Shown here: positions 9,855 through 19,318 of the stretch, in pieces
Layout of the letters: each line of letters begins with the position of its first letter
Numbering within the stretch: position 1 is the first letter of the stretch
NCBI RefSeq assembly: GCF_049472655.1
Contig: NZ_JAQNCS010000011.1
Coordinates: forward strand, 1 to 64,000
DNA length: 64,000 nt
Direction: 5' to 3'
Origin: Deferribacter abyssi
Lineage (GTDB): Bacteria; Chrysiogenota; Deferribacteres; Deferribacterales; Deferribacteraceae
Translations under genes and position numbers: made by a program
Notes under the pieces: model-generated
The model's input: only the letters and a program-made list of their open reading frames with translations
Told to the model about the DNA's origin: nothing
Databases searched by the model: none

Positions 9855-11222
9855 TTATTTACCACCAACAGTAATTCTAGGAATTCTAATTGTTGGTTGA
9901 GCATCACTTACAGGAACACCTTGTCCATCTTTTCCACAAGTACCTATTCCAAAACCAAGATCTGAACCTACCATATCTATTTCTTGCATTATCTTTGGTC
10001 CATTTCCAATAAGAGTTGCATTTCTTATTGGTTTCTCAATATCACCATTTTTTAGTAAATACCCTTCATTGACCTCAAAAACAAAGTCCCCATTAACTGT
10101 ATTTACTTGGCCTCCCCCCATTTTTACAACAAGAATACCTTTATCAACTGATTTTATTATTTTATTCGGATCATCTTTACCTCTATCAATATATGTGTTG
10201 GTCATTCTAACTATAGGTTTATACCTGTAAGATTGCCTCCTCCCGTTCCCAGTGCTTTCAACACCATTTCTCATTGCATAAAGTCTATCATACATATAAT
10301 TTACTAATATTCCATCTTTTATTAAAACTGTTTTTTGTGCTTCTACACCTTCATCATCAAAAAGAAAACTCCCTCTTTTCCCAGCTATTGTTGCATCATC
10401 GATTACAGTAATTTTTTCTGATGCAACTTTTTCACCAATTCTACCTTGATACACACTCAACCCATTTATAGCAAGATCCGCTTCAAGACCGTGTCCTACA
10501 GCCTCATGAATCATTGTACCACCAGCACTACTTGATAAAACAACTGTCATTTCGCCAGCAGGTGCATAATCCGCATCCAGATTTAAAAGAGCTCTTTTTA
10601 ATGCTTTTTCACTTACTTTCATTACATCTTCTTTCAAAAATGAATCAAAGTCATACAATCCTCCTAAGGATTCATATCCGGTCTGAATAACTCCATCCCT
10701 TTCGCAAATAACTGTGCAGAAAAATGTAATATATGAAAGTTGCTGGGAAAAATCAGTACCTTCTGAATTTATTATTCTTATATACTTAATAGTATCTTTA
10801 TAGGTAGTAACAACTTGTTTAACGAAACCTGAATTCCAACCATTCAGATCAACACTCTTAACTAACTCTATTTTCTCTTTAATATTAATATCTTTAGGCA
10901 ACTTTATAAAGTTATAATCAAAATTTTTCTTGGTAAAATCTAATGTGTCATTATGACTATTAGATACAGAGTATTTACAGATAGCGTCAGCACACTCTTT
11001 GATATCTTGAATTTCAAAACTGTTTGTAAAGGCATAATATGTTTTAAAATCTTTTATCAGTCTTAAGCCTATACCTGAATCATATACATTTTCAAATCGT
11101 TCTAGATTTTTATTTTCAAAAACTATTGAACTGTATTCAGCCTTTTCTATATAGAGTTCTGCATAATCACCATACTGTCTTAACATGTTGATGATGTCAT
11201 AATAAAAGCTTTTACCATTCAT
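9855..11222 (-). CDS. tldD: TldD-type metalloprotease
   Basis: The 455-residue protein carries the TldD zinc motif HEAVGHGLEADL (HExxxH) near residue 240 and the conserved C-terminal GGGQVNTVNGDFVFEV and GIGTCGKDGQG segments. TldD normally works as a heterodimer with TldE/PmbA, which lacks the metal site, to process modified peptides or degrade unfolded ones. No tldE gene is in the window, so the partner must be elsewhere or absent. Its ATG overlaps the preceding small gene by 11 bp. Confidence 0.93.
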   Translation of the reverse strand: MNGKSFYYDIINMLRQYGDYAELYIEKAEYSSIVFENKNLERFENVYDSGIGLRLIKDFKTYYAFTNSFEIQDIKECADAICKYSVSNSHNDTLDFTKKNFDYNFIKLPKDINIKEKIELVKSVDLNGWNSGFVKQVVTTYKDTIKYIRIINSEGTDFSQQLSYITFFCTVICERDGVIQTGYESLGGLYDFDSFLKEDVMKVSEKALKRALLNLDADYAPAGEMTVVLSSSAGGTMIHEAVGHGLEADLAINGLSVYQGRIGEKVASEKITVIDDATIAGKRGSFLFDDEGVEAQKTVLIKDGILVNYMYDRLYAMRNGVESTGNGRRQSYRYKPIVRMTNTYIDRGKDDPNKIIKSVDKGILVVKMGGGQVNTVNGDFVFEVNEGYLLKNGDIEKPIRNATLIGNGPKIMQEIDMVGSDLGFGIGTCGKDGQGVPVSDAQPTIRIPRITVGGK

Positions 11223-11466
11223 CTACCTTCTCACTTTCTTCAATATTAAGCTTACAAATTTTAACACCTTCATTTTTTAATTCATTTAAAACATTTACCA
11301 CATATTTATACATACCATTAGTTGAATATACAACTACTTTTCCTTCTTTTTTATCTATAGTCCTAACTATCCCTATCCCTTCATAAGAATCAATAATACT
11401 GTTTATATATATAATATCTCTTTTATTTGTTTTAAATTTTACTCTTACAGTACAAGATTTATTCAT
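11212..11466 (-). CDS. Small DUF4911-like protein
   Basis: An 84-residue basic/acidic mixed protein with alternating beta and alpha pattern (RVKFKTNKRDIIYINSIIDSYEGIGIVRTID...), resembling the DUF4911 family of short proteins often next to nusB or tldD. No catalytic motif is visible. It overlaps the upstream 125-residue gene by 4 bp and tldD by 11 bp, so it is translated as part of the operon. The family assignment comes from memory of the pattern and is moderate; function is unknown. Confidence 0.65.
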   Translation of the reverse strand: MNKSCTVRVKFKTNKRDIIYINSIIDSYEGIGIVRTIDKKEGKVVVYSTNGMYKYVVNVLNELKNEGVKICKLNIEESEKVDEW

Positions 11467-11840
11467 ACAAGCTCCAACAAAGTTACTCTTACATTATTAT
11501 TTATCTTTTCATATATTAAGTTATTTAAGATTTTTGATTTTTCTATTAATATTTCAGAAAAAGATGCTTTATTTATAAGCTTAATGAATGATGCAGTATC
11601 ATTACATATCAAATCAAAATCAAACAAAAAAAAACCTTCTGTTAAAAAAAAAGGTGATTTTTTTATAAAAATAAATCCTTTCTTATGATTAATTGTTTTA
11701 ATAAAATCAGTAAGCAAACCTCTATACATGAAGTCAATTCTCAATGAATACCCTCTACATCTTTTCAATTTGAAATCATAATCTATAAAAACCGGAAAAT
11801 GCCTACTTTCTTCAAAAGCCAAAACTACTTTATTTAACAT
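11463..11840 (-). CDS. Hypothetical protein, 125 residues
   Basis: I do not recognise this protein. It is rich in Phe, Ile and Lys, has no signal peptide or membrane segment, and shows a beta-rich pattern in the first 80 residues (FPVFIDYDFKLKRCRGYSLRID). It shares its first base with the end of nusB and overlaps the next small gene by 4 bp, which argues that it is a real translated gene. No close family comes to mind; it may be lineage-restricted. Confidence 0.6.
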   Translation of the reverse strand: MLNKVVLAFEESRHFPVFIDYDFKLKRCRGYSLRIDFMYRGLLTDFIKTINHKKGFIFIKKSPFFLTEGFFLFDFDLICNDTASFIKLINKASFSEILIEKSKILNNLIYEKINNNVRVTLLELV

Positions 11841-12259
11841 TATCTCTCTATATTAAAATCTTTTCTGATTTTATCCAAAATTCCATTCACAAAAGCAGCT
11901 GCTTTTTCATCTTCATATTCTTTAGCCATAGTAGTATACTCATCAAGTATAGCATAAACAGGTGCTTCACCATTGAATAGTTCTGCTAATCCAAGTCTTA
12001 ATATATTTTTTACTGGCTCTGTTAATCTATCTATACTCCATCCATCTTTTAAATATTTACTAATCATATCATCAGAAAATCCTTTTTTATTTATAGCTAA
12101 ATTAAACAAATCATTTGCAAAAAGTTTAACTTTCTCGTTTTTTTCACTATTCAACATCCAAAATTGAGAAATCAAATCACTAGGTTTAAGTTTAGTCATT
12201 TCATATTGATAAAGCATTTGAAAAGCCTTTTCTCTTCCTTTACTTCTCAGCTTACGCAT
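11840..12259 (-). CDS. nusB: Transcription antitermination factor NusB
   Basis: The 139-residue, all-alpha product begins RSKGREKAFQMLYQYEM and ends in the LDEYTTMAKEYEDEKAAAFVNGILDKI segment, the conserved NusB helices that bind NusE (S10) and boxA RNA. It acts in rRNA antitermination. It follows ribH by 10 bp; ribH-nusB linkage is very common in bacteria. Confidence 0.96.
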   Translation of the reverse strand: MRKLRSKGREKAFQMLYQYEMTKLKPSDLISQFWMLNSEKNEKVKLFANDLFNLAINKKGFSDDMISKYLKDGWSIDRLTEPVKNILRLGLAELFNGEAPVYAILDEYTTMAKEYEDEKAAAFVNGILDKIRKDFNIER

Positions 12260-12269
12260 ATTTATAAAC

Positions 12270-12737
12270 TTAAACCATCTTCATTAAATTTACTAACTCT
12301 AATGCAGATAAAGCGGCTTCTGCTCCTTTATTACCAGCCTTTGTCCCAGCTCTTTCTATTGCTTGTTCAATAGTATCAGTAGTTAAAACACCAAAAATTA
12401 CAGGTATATCAGTATCATAGGCTACTTTAGCAACTCCTTTAGATACTTCATTTGCTACATAATCAAAATGTGGCGTTCCTCCTCTGATTACTGCTCCCAA
12501 AGCTATTATAGCATCATATTTTCTAGAATTTGCAAGTTTTTTTGCCACAGGTGGTATTTCAAATGCACCTGGTACTTTATAAACTACAATATCATTTTCA
12601 TTAACATTATGTCTTACAAGAGCATCCACTGCGCCAGCTACAAGACTTTTCACAACAAAATCATTAAACCTTGAAGCAACAATAGCAATTTTTAAGTCAG
12701 TACCATCATATTTACCTTCTAATATTTTTATATTCAT
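12270..12737 (-). CDS. ribH: 6,7-dimethyl-8-ribityllumazine synthase
   Basis: The enzyme condenses the RibA-derived pyrimidine with dihydroxybutanone phosphate to lumazine, the penultimate step of riboflavin synthesis. Visible motifs are VPGAFEIPPVAKKL, GAVIRGGTPHFDYV and GVLTTDTIEQAIERAGTKAGNKG. An in-frame TTG lies four codons upstream (12749), but the ATG at 12737 is preceded by a GGGGG site at normal spacing, so I use that start, giving 155 residues, the family norm. It sits between ribBA and nusB. Confidence 0.95.
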   Translation of the reverse strand: MNIKILEGKYDGTDLKIAIVASRFNDFVVKSLVAGAVDALVRHNVNENDIVVYKVPGAFEIPPVAKKLANSRKYDAIIALGAVIRGGTPHFDYVANEVSKGVAKVAYDTDIPVIFGVLTTDTIEQAIERAGTKAGNKGAEAALSALELVNLMKMV

Positions 12738-12769
12738 CTTAACCCCCAAATTTCCATATTTTCTATTTA

Positions 12770-13984
12770 TTAAATATCAAGTTCATGCCCCATTTTTTCT
12801 TTTTTTGTTCTTAAATACTTTTCATTTTCAGGTCTGACTCCACAAACTATAGGCACCCTATCAATCACTTCTAATCCATAGCCAGACAGACATCTAATTT
12901 TCTTAGGATTATTTGTCATTAATTTTAATTTTTTAACTCCCAAAAATCTCAAAATTTGCGCACCAAAGCCATAATCTCTAAGATCGTCTTCAAATCCTAA
13001 ATGGCGGTTTGCTTCTACTGTATCGAATCCCTGTTCCTGTAGATGGTAAGCTTTTATCTTATTCAGCAAACCTATACCTCTACCTTCTTGAAACATATAA
13101 AGCAAAACACCTCTACCTTCTTCATCAATCATTTCCATAGCTCTGTGCAACTGATCCCTACAATCACACCTCAAAGAACCAAAAACATCTCCAGTAAGAC
13201 ACTGTGAATGAACTCTTACAAGTATTGGTTCTTCTGTTTTTATTTCACCTTTGATAAGAGCAACAGCCTCTTGACCATCTATTTTATTTCTAAAGCCCAT
13301 AATTTTAAAATTACCAAAAATAGTGGGAAGGTTTGCAATAGCAGCTTCCTCTATCAATGATTCATGTTCAATTCTGTATGCAATTAAATCAGCTATAGTT
13401 AGTATCTTCAAATTATGCCTTTTTGCAAACTCTATCAATTGAGGCATCCGAGCCATAGTGCCATCATCATTCATTATTTCACAGATTACTGCAGCTGGAT
13501 ATAACCCTGCTAACTTCATCAAGTCAACAGAACCCTCAGTTTGCCCTGCTCTTACAAGAACACCACCTTCTCTCGCCCTTAAAGGAAAAACATGTCCAGG
13601 CCTTGCCAAATCTTCAGGTTTTGTTTTAGGATCAATAGCCACTTGTATTGTTCTCGCTCTATCATATGCAGAAATACCTGTAGTAACTCCTTCTTTAGCC
13701 TCTATTGATACAGTAAAAGCAGTACCAAATTTTGTATTATTTGAATTTTCATTCACCATTAGAGACAAATTTAGCTCATCACATCTCTGTGACGTTAGAG
13801 CTAAACAAATCAACCCTCTACCATATTTAGCCATAAAATTTATAGTTTCAGGAGTAGCAAATTGAGCTGCTACTACTAAATCACCTTCATTTTCTCTATC
13901 TTCATCATCCACGAGAATTATCATCTTACCTTTCTTTACTTCCTCAATAGCTTCTTCTACTGTAGCTAAAACAGATTTAACCAT
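12770..13984 (-). CDS. ribBA: Bifunctional DHBP synthase / GTP cyclohydrolase II
   Basis: A 404-residue fusion. The N-terminal half is 3,4-dihydroxy-2-butanone-4-phosphate synthase, with the acidic metal loop DDEDRENEGDLV near 25 and RPGHVFPLRAREGGVL near 130. The C-terminal half is GTP cyclohydrolase II, with zinc ligands in CLTGDVFGSLRCDCRDQ and the GRGIGLLNK loop. It supplies both precursors of riboflavin. It lies 2 bp after ribE. No FMN riboswitch is possible in these tiny gaps, so flavin control is either absent or further upstream. Confidence 0.97.
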   Translation of the reverse strand: MVKSVLATVEEAIEEVKKGKMIILVDDEDRENEGDLVVAAQFATPETINFMAKYGRGLICLALTSQRCDELNLSLMVNENSNNTKFGTAFTVSIEAKEGVTTGISAYDRARTIQVAIDPKTKPEDLARPGHVFPLRAREGGVLVRAGQTEGSVDLMKLAGLYPAAVICEIMNDDGTMARMPQLIEFAKRHNLKILTIADLIAYRIEHESLIEEAAIANLPTIFGNFKIMGFRNKIDGQEAVALIKGEIKTEEPILVRVHSQCLTGDVFGSLRCDCRDQLHRAMEMIDEEGRGVLLYMFQEGRGIGLLNKIKAYHLQEQGFDTVEANRHLGFEDDLRDYGFGAQILRFLGVKKLKLMTNNPKKIRCLSGYGLEVIDRVPIVCGVRPENEKYLRTKKEKMGHELDI

Positions 13985-13986
13985 AA

Positions 13987-14634
13987 TTAAAAATCCTCCA
14001 ATCCTTCCAAATATTTCAAATTCTCATATAATTTAGAAGTTTTTTCTTCATTTTTCAACAGTTTCTCGAGATATCTCGCTAACACATCCACTTCAATATT
14101 TACATAATCTCCAGTTGTTTTATATTTTAGTGCTGTAAATTCAAAAGTGTGTGGAATTACAGCTACATTGAAAGTATATTCTCTTTGCGAAGCAACTGTA
14201 AGACTAATTCCATCCACTGTTACCGATCCCTTTTCAGCAATATACTTATCCAGCTTAGTTGGATAGCTAACACTTAAAATATAAGATTCACCCATTTTTC
14301 TAATCCCTTTTATAACACCTAAACCATCCACATGTCCCAATACTAAATGTCCACCCAGTCTCGAAGTTAAAGTAAGAGCTCTTTCTAAATTCACTACATC
14401 ACCATTTTTTAGATATTTAAGCGAACTTTTATTCAGTGTTTCGTAAGAAATATCAGCTGAAAAAAAATTGTTTCCCATTGTTATTACAGTTAAACATACA
14501 CCATTAACAGAAATTGAGTCACCAATATTTGTATCTTCTAAAACTTTGTTGCACTCAATTGTAATCACAAATGAATTACTGTTGTTTTGTACACTTTTTA
14601 CTTTTCCAATTTCTTCTATAATCCCAGTAAACAT
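13987..14634 (-). CDS. ribE: Riboflavin synthase, alpha chain
   Basis: The 215-residue product shows the tandem lumazine-binding repeats of the family, beginning MFTGIIEEIGKV and with a second copy around GHLVLGHVDGLGVIKGI; the SVNGVCLTV and TVDGISLTV motifs appear once per repeat. The trimer dismutates two lumazines to riboflavin. It overlaps ribD by 19 bp, typical of a rib operon. Confidence 0.96.
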   Translation of the reverse strand: MFTGIIEEIGKVKSVQNNSNSFVITIECNKVLEDTNIGDSISVNGVCLTVITMGNNFFSADISYETLNKSSLKYLKNGDVVNLERALTLTSRLGGHLVLGHVDGLGVIKGIRKMGESYILSVSYPTKLDKYIAEKGSVTVDGISLTVASQREYTFNVAVIPHTFEFTALKYKTTGDYVNIEVDVLARYLEKLLKNEEKTSKLYENLKYLEGLEDF

Positions 14635-15764
14635 CGATTCCTTACCTTGTCAGTTAATTTTATTACATATTCTTTATAATCATTTAACTTTCCCGTAATC
14701 AAAATATCTTTCTCAAACCTTTTTATTTCAATTTCTTTTAATTCATATGCATCTTTAATATCTGAAATACCCTCACCGCCAATAGCTGTTATAGCATTTT
14801 TACCACCAATAATTTTCGGTGCCATGAAAAAATAAACCCTATCTATCTTACCAGAATCTATTAAAAAACCAGCAGTTTCACTACCTCCCTCAACAAACAC
14901 ATTTAATATCTTTTCTTTAAACAAACTCTTAGAAACAAAATCCAAATCTATCTTTTCTCCACCTGACATATCAACAAAAACTTTTACTCCCCTTTCTTTC
15001 AACTCTCTAATTTTCTTATTTTCACATTTTGTAAAAACAATTAATCTATTAGCATATTTATTGGTAAGAACTTTATCCATTTTTATTGATAAAAATGGAT
15101 CCAACACTACCTTATAAGGATTTATATTTGAATCTATCAATCTAGCATCAAGCATTGGATCATCTTTATTAACAGTATTAACTCCCACTAAAACAGCATC
15201 ACTAATGCTCCTAAGAAAGTGAACATAGGTTCTTGATGATTCAGAAGTAATCCATTTAGAATCTCCAGTCTTTGTTGCAATCTTACCATCAAGAGATTCT
15301 GCAATTTTTAAAGTATAATATGGTTCTTTCTTTAAAACCCCTTTAGTAAAATCTTCTATAATACTCGCGCACAACTCTTCATTAAATCCTACAAATACAC
15401 CAATACCTGCCTCAATTAACTTATTAATCCCTTTACCAGCCACATCCGGATTTGGATCAACTACACCGATGAAAACTCTTTTGATTTTATTTTTTATGAT
15501 AGCATCAACGCAAGGTGGAGTTTTACCATGATGCGAACATGGCTCAAGGGTTACATAAAGATCCGCTCCTTCTAGAGGCTCAAAGGCACTTTTCATAGCT
15601 TCAATTTCAGCATGAGAACTTCCATAACAAGAATGATAACCACGTCCAATGATTTTCCCATTTTTAACAATAATCGCTCCAACAATAGGATTAGTTTTCG
15701 TTTTCCCTTTACCTTGAAGTGCTAGTTGAACACAATCTCTTATAATATCATGAGGACGTATCAT
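14616..15764 (-). CDS. ribD: Riboflavin deaminase/reductase RibD
   Basis: A 382-residue bifunctional enzyme. The deaminase half has the zinc site HAEIEAM and PCSHHGKTPPC (residues about 50-85). The reductase half, with KIAESLDGKIAT and the C-terminal FVEGGSETAGFLI, reduces the ribosyl side chain with NADPH. The C-terminus runs about 15 residues past the usual end. It overlaps plsY upstream by 4 bp and ribE downstream by 19 bp. Confidence 0.96.
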   Translation of the reverse strand: MIRPHDIIRDCVQLALQGKGKTKTNPIVGAIIVKNGKIIGRGYHSCYGSSHAEIEAMKSAFEPLEGADLYVTLEPCSHHGKTPPCVDAIIKNKIKRVFIGVVDPNPDVAGKGINKLIEAGIGVFVGFNEELCASIIEDFTKGVLKKEPYYTLKIAESLDGKIATKTGDSKWITSESSRTYVHFLRSISDAVLVGVNTVNKDDPMLDARLIDSNINPYKVVLDPFLSIKMDKVLTNKYANRLIVFTKCENKKIRELKERGVKVFVDMSGGEKIDLDFVSKSLFKEKILNVFVEGGSETAGFLIDSGKIDRVYFFMAPKIIGGKNAITAIGGEGISDIKDAYELKEIEIKRFEKDILITGKLNDYKEYVIKLTDKVRNRCLLGL

Positions 15765-16354
15765 AAGTTTATCTTTTCCCCGATTTTCTTTTCTGTTCCG
15801 CTTAAAATACGTTTTATGTTTTCTCTATGTTTAAAAATAATAAAAAGAGCGAGAATTAGTGTAAAAACTTTTAAATAAATTGATTGTTCATTTATCCATA
15901 CTAATATTGTTAAAATAATGGCAGAAACAATAGATCCCAAAGACACCATTTTAAAAGAAGCTACTGTTATTACAAAAACAAGAAAAGCATATAAAACATT
16001 TAGTGGAGTTAATGCAATAAATACACCAACACCAGTAGCAACTCCTTTACCACCTTTAAAATTTAAAAATACAGTGAATATATGACCTATTATGGCTGCA
16101 AATGCAACAAGATATAAATAAATTGAGTCACCAAAAAAATTTTTAGCCAAATATACAGGAAAAAATCCTTTTAACATATCGACAAAAAAAACCACCAAAA
16201 ATCCTTTAAAACCTAAGACTCTACCAGCATTTGTAGCACCCACATTACCACTACCAACAGTTCTTATATCAACACCTTTAAAAATCCTTACAATTAAATA
16301 TGCAGTAGGTATTGCACCTAAAAAATATGCAATTACAGGAAACCAAAACTTCAT
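15761..16354 (-). CDS. plsY: Glycerol-3-phosphate acyltransferase PlsY
   Basis: The 197-residue membrane protein has about five transmembrane segments and the three PlsY cytoplasmic motifs: GSGNVGATNAGRV (about 36-48), the FKGGKGVATG glycine loop (about 100), and the HRENIKRILSGTEKKI tail. It transfers acyl groups from acyl-phosphate to glycerol-3-phosphate to start phospholipid synthesis. Its 4-bp overlaps on both sides place it in the operon that also carries pgsA. Confidence 0.95.
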   Translation of the reverse strand: MKFWFPVIAYFLGAIPTAYLIVRIFKGVDIRTVGSGNVGATNAGRVLGFKGFLVVFFVDMLKGFFPVYLAKNFFGDSIYLYLVAFAAIIGHIFTVFLNFKGGKGVATGVGVFIALTPLNVLYAFLVFVITVASFKMVSLGSIVSAIILTILVWINEQSIYLKVFTLILALFIIFKHRENIKRILSGTEKKIGEKINL

Positions 16355-17439
16355 TTAACTATCACCCTATGTAATAGTGATCTTTTCAAACTAATAGCAT
16401 CTGATTCACAGACCTCATAGCAACAAAAACACTCTATACATTTATTCTTATCAATTTCTAAAAAAAAACCATCAACTTTATTAATAGCATTTACAGGGCA
16501 TGATTTATAACACAAAAAACATTTAATACAACTATTTTTATCAATTTCTGGCTTAACATAAATATGCTCAGCAAACCATCTCTTAAACCAGTTTGGTAAA
16601 AATTGAACTTTTGTAGATAGTGGAACTTTTATTTTTGTTAAATCATCTACTTTTCCTTTAACTTCAATATCTTGTAATTGAACACCATTACGCAATGGTA
16701 AAATATTTGTTTTACAAAAGTCAACAGAAAAACCTAAAATACTCGTTATAACTATATCAATGGCCTCAGCGTGTGATGAAGCAGCTACAATCCCTATTTT
16801 AACAGGTTTACCTCTTGAAGGTCCTTCCCCTTCATGTGCTAAAATTCCGTCAAGAAATGACAAAGTTTTATCTTTAACAATTTCATAAACTTGATAAATA
16901 TTTTCTGCTAACATGTTACTATCTGGATATTTTTTGTGATAACTTACCTTATTTGTACCAGGTACTAACCCAAATAAATTTTTAACACATAAAGTCAAAC
17001 CTGTTAAAGAGTGCGTTTTTAGTTTAGCAAGATTTAAAATACAGTCTACTTTATCTATAAAAGAAGTAATTACATAATCGTTAACTTTTTTAGGGGGGTA
17101 TTTTTCAATTTTCACAATTTCCACTTTGTATTTTTTAGCAATGTCTAGTATTCTAGTTGTTTTTAAAACAATTTCATAATTTATAAAATTTGCCCCAGGA
17201 CTATCTCCAATAAAAATAACACAATTAGGGTTTAATTCTTTTACAGCCACTATACATGCCTCAATAAATACAGGATGTGTTGTAATAGCTTTTTCTGGAG
17301 GAGATGCCTGTAACATATTTGGTTTCAACAAGATCTTATTACTCTTTAAAAAAAACTCATTATTTATGAGAAAATTCTTAAAAAACTCTTTCAAGTCTTC
17401 TAAATTATATTCTTTTATTTGATCAATTATAACCTTCAC
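16351..17439 (-). CDS. DUF362 protein with two 4Fe-4S clusters
   Basis: The 362-residue protein has a DUF362 domain (about 30-270; GDSPGANF, LAKLKTHSLTGLTLCVKNLFGLVPG) and a C-terminal ferredoxin domain with two cysteine sets, CIKCFLCYKSCP and CIECFCCYEVCE. DUF362 proteins are anaerobe-associated iron-sulfur proteins with no firm assigned reaction. It overlaps plsY and pgsA by 4 bp each, placing it between two phospholipid genes, which may or may not be meaningful. The domain call is certain; the role is unknown. Confidence 0.88.
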   Translation of the reverse strand: MKVIIDQIKEYNLEDLKEFFKNFLINNEFFLKSNKILLKPNMLQASPPEKAITTHPVFIEACIVAVKELNPNCVIFIGDSPGANFINYEIVLKTTRILDIAKKYKVEIVKIEKYPPKKVNDYVITSFIDKVDCILNLAKLKTHSLTGLTLCVKNLFGLVPGTNKVSYHKKYPDSNMLAENIYQVYEIVKDKTLSFLDGILAHEGEGPSRGKPVKIGIVAASSHAEAIDIVITSILGFSVDFCKTNILPLRNGVQLQDIEVKGKVDDLTKIKVPLSTKVQFLPNWFKRWFAEHIYVKPEIDKNSCIKCFLCYKSCPVNAINKVDGFFLEIDKNKCIECFCCYEVCESDAISLKRSLLHRVIVK

Positions 17440-17999
17440 TGAGTATTGCCTTTTTTAAAGTACCTGTAAAAGTAATCTATTAACGACAATATAGATACAA
17501 CAATAGAAATATAAAGTAGCACCTTTCCAATAAGATACATATCCACCCCTAAAAACTTTTCTTTAAAAATAATCATTGTCAAACTAACTAATTGTATAGT
17601 TGTTTTTATTTTACCACTCCATCCAGCAGGTATGATAATTCCGTTAGATGATGCAAGATTTCTCAACGCACCTACTGCAAACTCTCTTGCTAAAATAACT
17701 ATAACCACCCATGAAGGAATTCTTTGCAACTCTACAAGTGAAACCATTGCAGAGGCTACCAATATTTTATCTGCAACTGGATCAACTATTTTACCTAGAT
17801 TAGTAACTAAATTATATTTTCTAGCAATGTATCCGTCAAGAAAATCACTCAATGAAGCAAAAATAAAAATAACTGCAGCTATTATATTTGAATACGGTTT
17901 ATCTATAAAAAGTACTACTAAAAAAACAGGAATTATCAATAACCTGAAAAAAGTTATTTGATTTGCAATATTGAAATTATTTGATTTTATATTTTTCAA
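17436..17999 (-). CDS. pgsA: CDP-diacylglycerol-glycerol-3-P phosphatidyltransferase
   Basis: The 187-residue membrane protein carries the CDP-alcohol phosphotransferase signature, visible as DGYIARKYNLVTNLGKIVDPVADK, with all the spaced Asp, Gly, Ala and Arg residues. About four to five hydrophobic segments follow. It makes phosphatidylglycerophosphate. The ATG lies 23 bp inside the end of the upstream response regulator gene. Confidence 0.94.
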   Translation of the reverse strand: MKNIKSNNFNIANQITFFRLLIIPVFLVVLFIDKPYSNIIAAVIFIFASLSDFLDGYIARKYNLVTNLGKIVDPVADKILVASAMVSLVELQRIPSWVVIVILAREFAVGALRNLASSNGIIIPAGWSGKIKTTIQLVSLTMIIFKEKFLGVDMYLIGKVLLYISIVVSILSLIDYFYRYFKKGNTQ

Positions 18000-19311
18000 T
18001 TTTATACCTTAAACTCCTTAATGATATACCTAATTTTTTCGCTGCTTGTGATTGATTGCCATTAGTTAATTGCAATGCTTTTTTTATAAACTTTTTTTCT
18101 ATGTTTTCAACATAATTATCAAGAGAAAAATTTTCTGGAATCACCACATCTTCTTTTTTAAATTCGTCACTAATTTTTATATCAATACTAGAAGGTAAGA
18201 TTTTATTAGTTTTTTCTATTAAAACAGCTCTTTCAATAATATTCTCAAGTTCTCTAATATTCCCAGGAAAACTATAATTTTCAAGTATTCTCATTGCAGC
18301 AAAAGAAATATCTAAAACTCTTTTATTAAATTTTTCTGAGTACTTTTTTATGAAATGATTTACTAATAAAACCAAATCCTCCAAGCGCTCTCTCAATGGT
18401 GGTAGATGTATATTTATAACATTAAGCCGATAGAATAAATCTTCTCTGAACCTACCCTCTTTAACCTCTTTGAGTAAATTCTTGTTAGTAGCTGCAATTA
18501 CTCTCGTATTTACTTTTACCTCTTTATTCAAACCAATAGGCCTAATTACACCTTCTTGTAAAACTCGCAAAAGTTTTGCCTGCAGAAAAAGAGGCATTTC
18601 ACCTACTTCATCCAGAAAAATCGTCCCATTTTTTGCAGCTTCAAAAATTCCTAGTTTATCATTGTTTGCACCTGTAAAAGCACCCTTTTTATATCCAAAA
18701 AGTTCAGACTCTAATAAATCGGAAGGTATAGCACTACAGTTAATAGGTATAAATGGATAATTTTTCCTTTTACTCATTTTGTGAATAGCCCTTGCTACTA
18801 GTTCTTTACCTGTCCCCGATTCTCCTGTAATCAAAACAGTAGCATCACTCGGCGCAACATTTATAATATCAGTTTTAATCTTAAGTACGGATTCACTCAA
18901 ACCTATTATATCATCTAATTCTTTGCAATATTCGTTAGTTTCTATTTTATTGTTTTTTAAAACAGCTTTTATCAAAATTAACAATTCATCAGTATCAAAA
19001 GGTTTTGTTATGTAATCTACAACTCCTAATTTTACAGATTTTAGCGCTGTTTCATCGCTGGCATAGGCCGTCATAAGAATAAATGGTATATCTTTGTGAT
19101 TTTCGAAACAATATTTTGCAAGAACAAGACCATCCTCTTCACCTAATACTAAATCACATAATATAATATCAACATCCTCTTTTTGAATAAATTTAGTAGC
19201 TGTTTCTAAATTCTTAGCAGAAAATACTTTAAAACCCTCATTAATAAACAAAATTTCCAGAAACTCTCGAAATGATTTTTCATCATCTACAATTAATATG
19301 CTATAACTCAT
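17977..19311 (-). CDS. NtrC-type sigma54-dependent response regulator
   Basis: The 444-residue regulator has a receiver domain (about 1-120; phospho-Asp in IILCDLVLGEEDG near 53), an AAA+ domain with Walker A GESGTGKE near 162 and the sigma54-contact loop GAFTGA near 208, and a Fis-type helix-turn-helix at the end (GNQSQAAKKLGISLRSLRYKI). It activates RNA polymerase carrying sigma54. It could be the partner of the PilS-like kinase at 8-1531, about 16 kb downstream in the same gene run, but no kinase is adjacent to it. It lies 7 bp after greA. Confidence 0.92.
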   Translation of the reverse strand: MSYSILIVDDEKSFREFLEILFINEGFKVFSAKNLETATKFIQKEDVDIILCDLVLGEEDGLVLAKYCFENHKDIPFILMTAYASDETALKSVKLGVVDYITKPFDTDELLILIKAVLKNNKIETNEYCKELDDIIGLSESVLKIKTDIINVAPSDATVLITGESGTGKELVARAIHKMSKRKNYPFIPINCSAIPSDLLESELFGYKKGAFTGANNDKLGIFEAAKNGTIFLDEVGEMPLFLQAKLLRVLQEGVIRPIGLNKEVKVNTRVIAATNKNLLKEVKEGRFREDLFYRLNVINIHLPPLRERLEDLVLLVNHFIKKYSEKFNKRVLDISFAAMRILENYSFPGNIRELENIIERAVLIEKTNKILPSSIDIKISDEFKKEDVVIPENFSLDNYVENIEKKFIKKALQLTNGNQSQAAKKLGISLRSLRYKIEKYKIK

Positions 19312-19318
19312 ATATTAT

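Noticed and set aside
13458..13865. Plus-strand frame of 135 codons inside ribBA
   Set aside because: It is a shadow of a highly conserved enzyme gene with no recognisable product.
12738..15764. FMN riboswitch for the riboflavin genes
   Set aside because: All rib genes are separated by about 30 bp or less or overlap, leaving no room for the RFN element.
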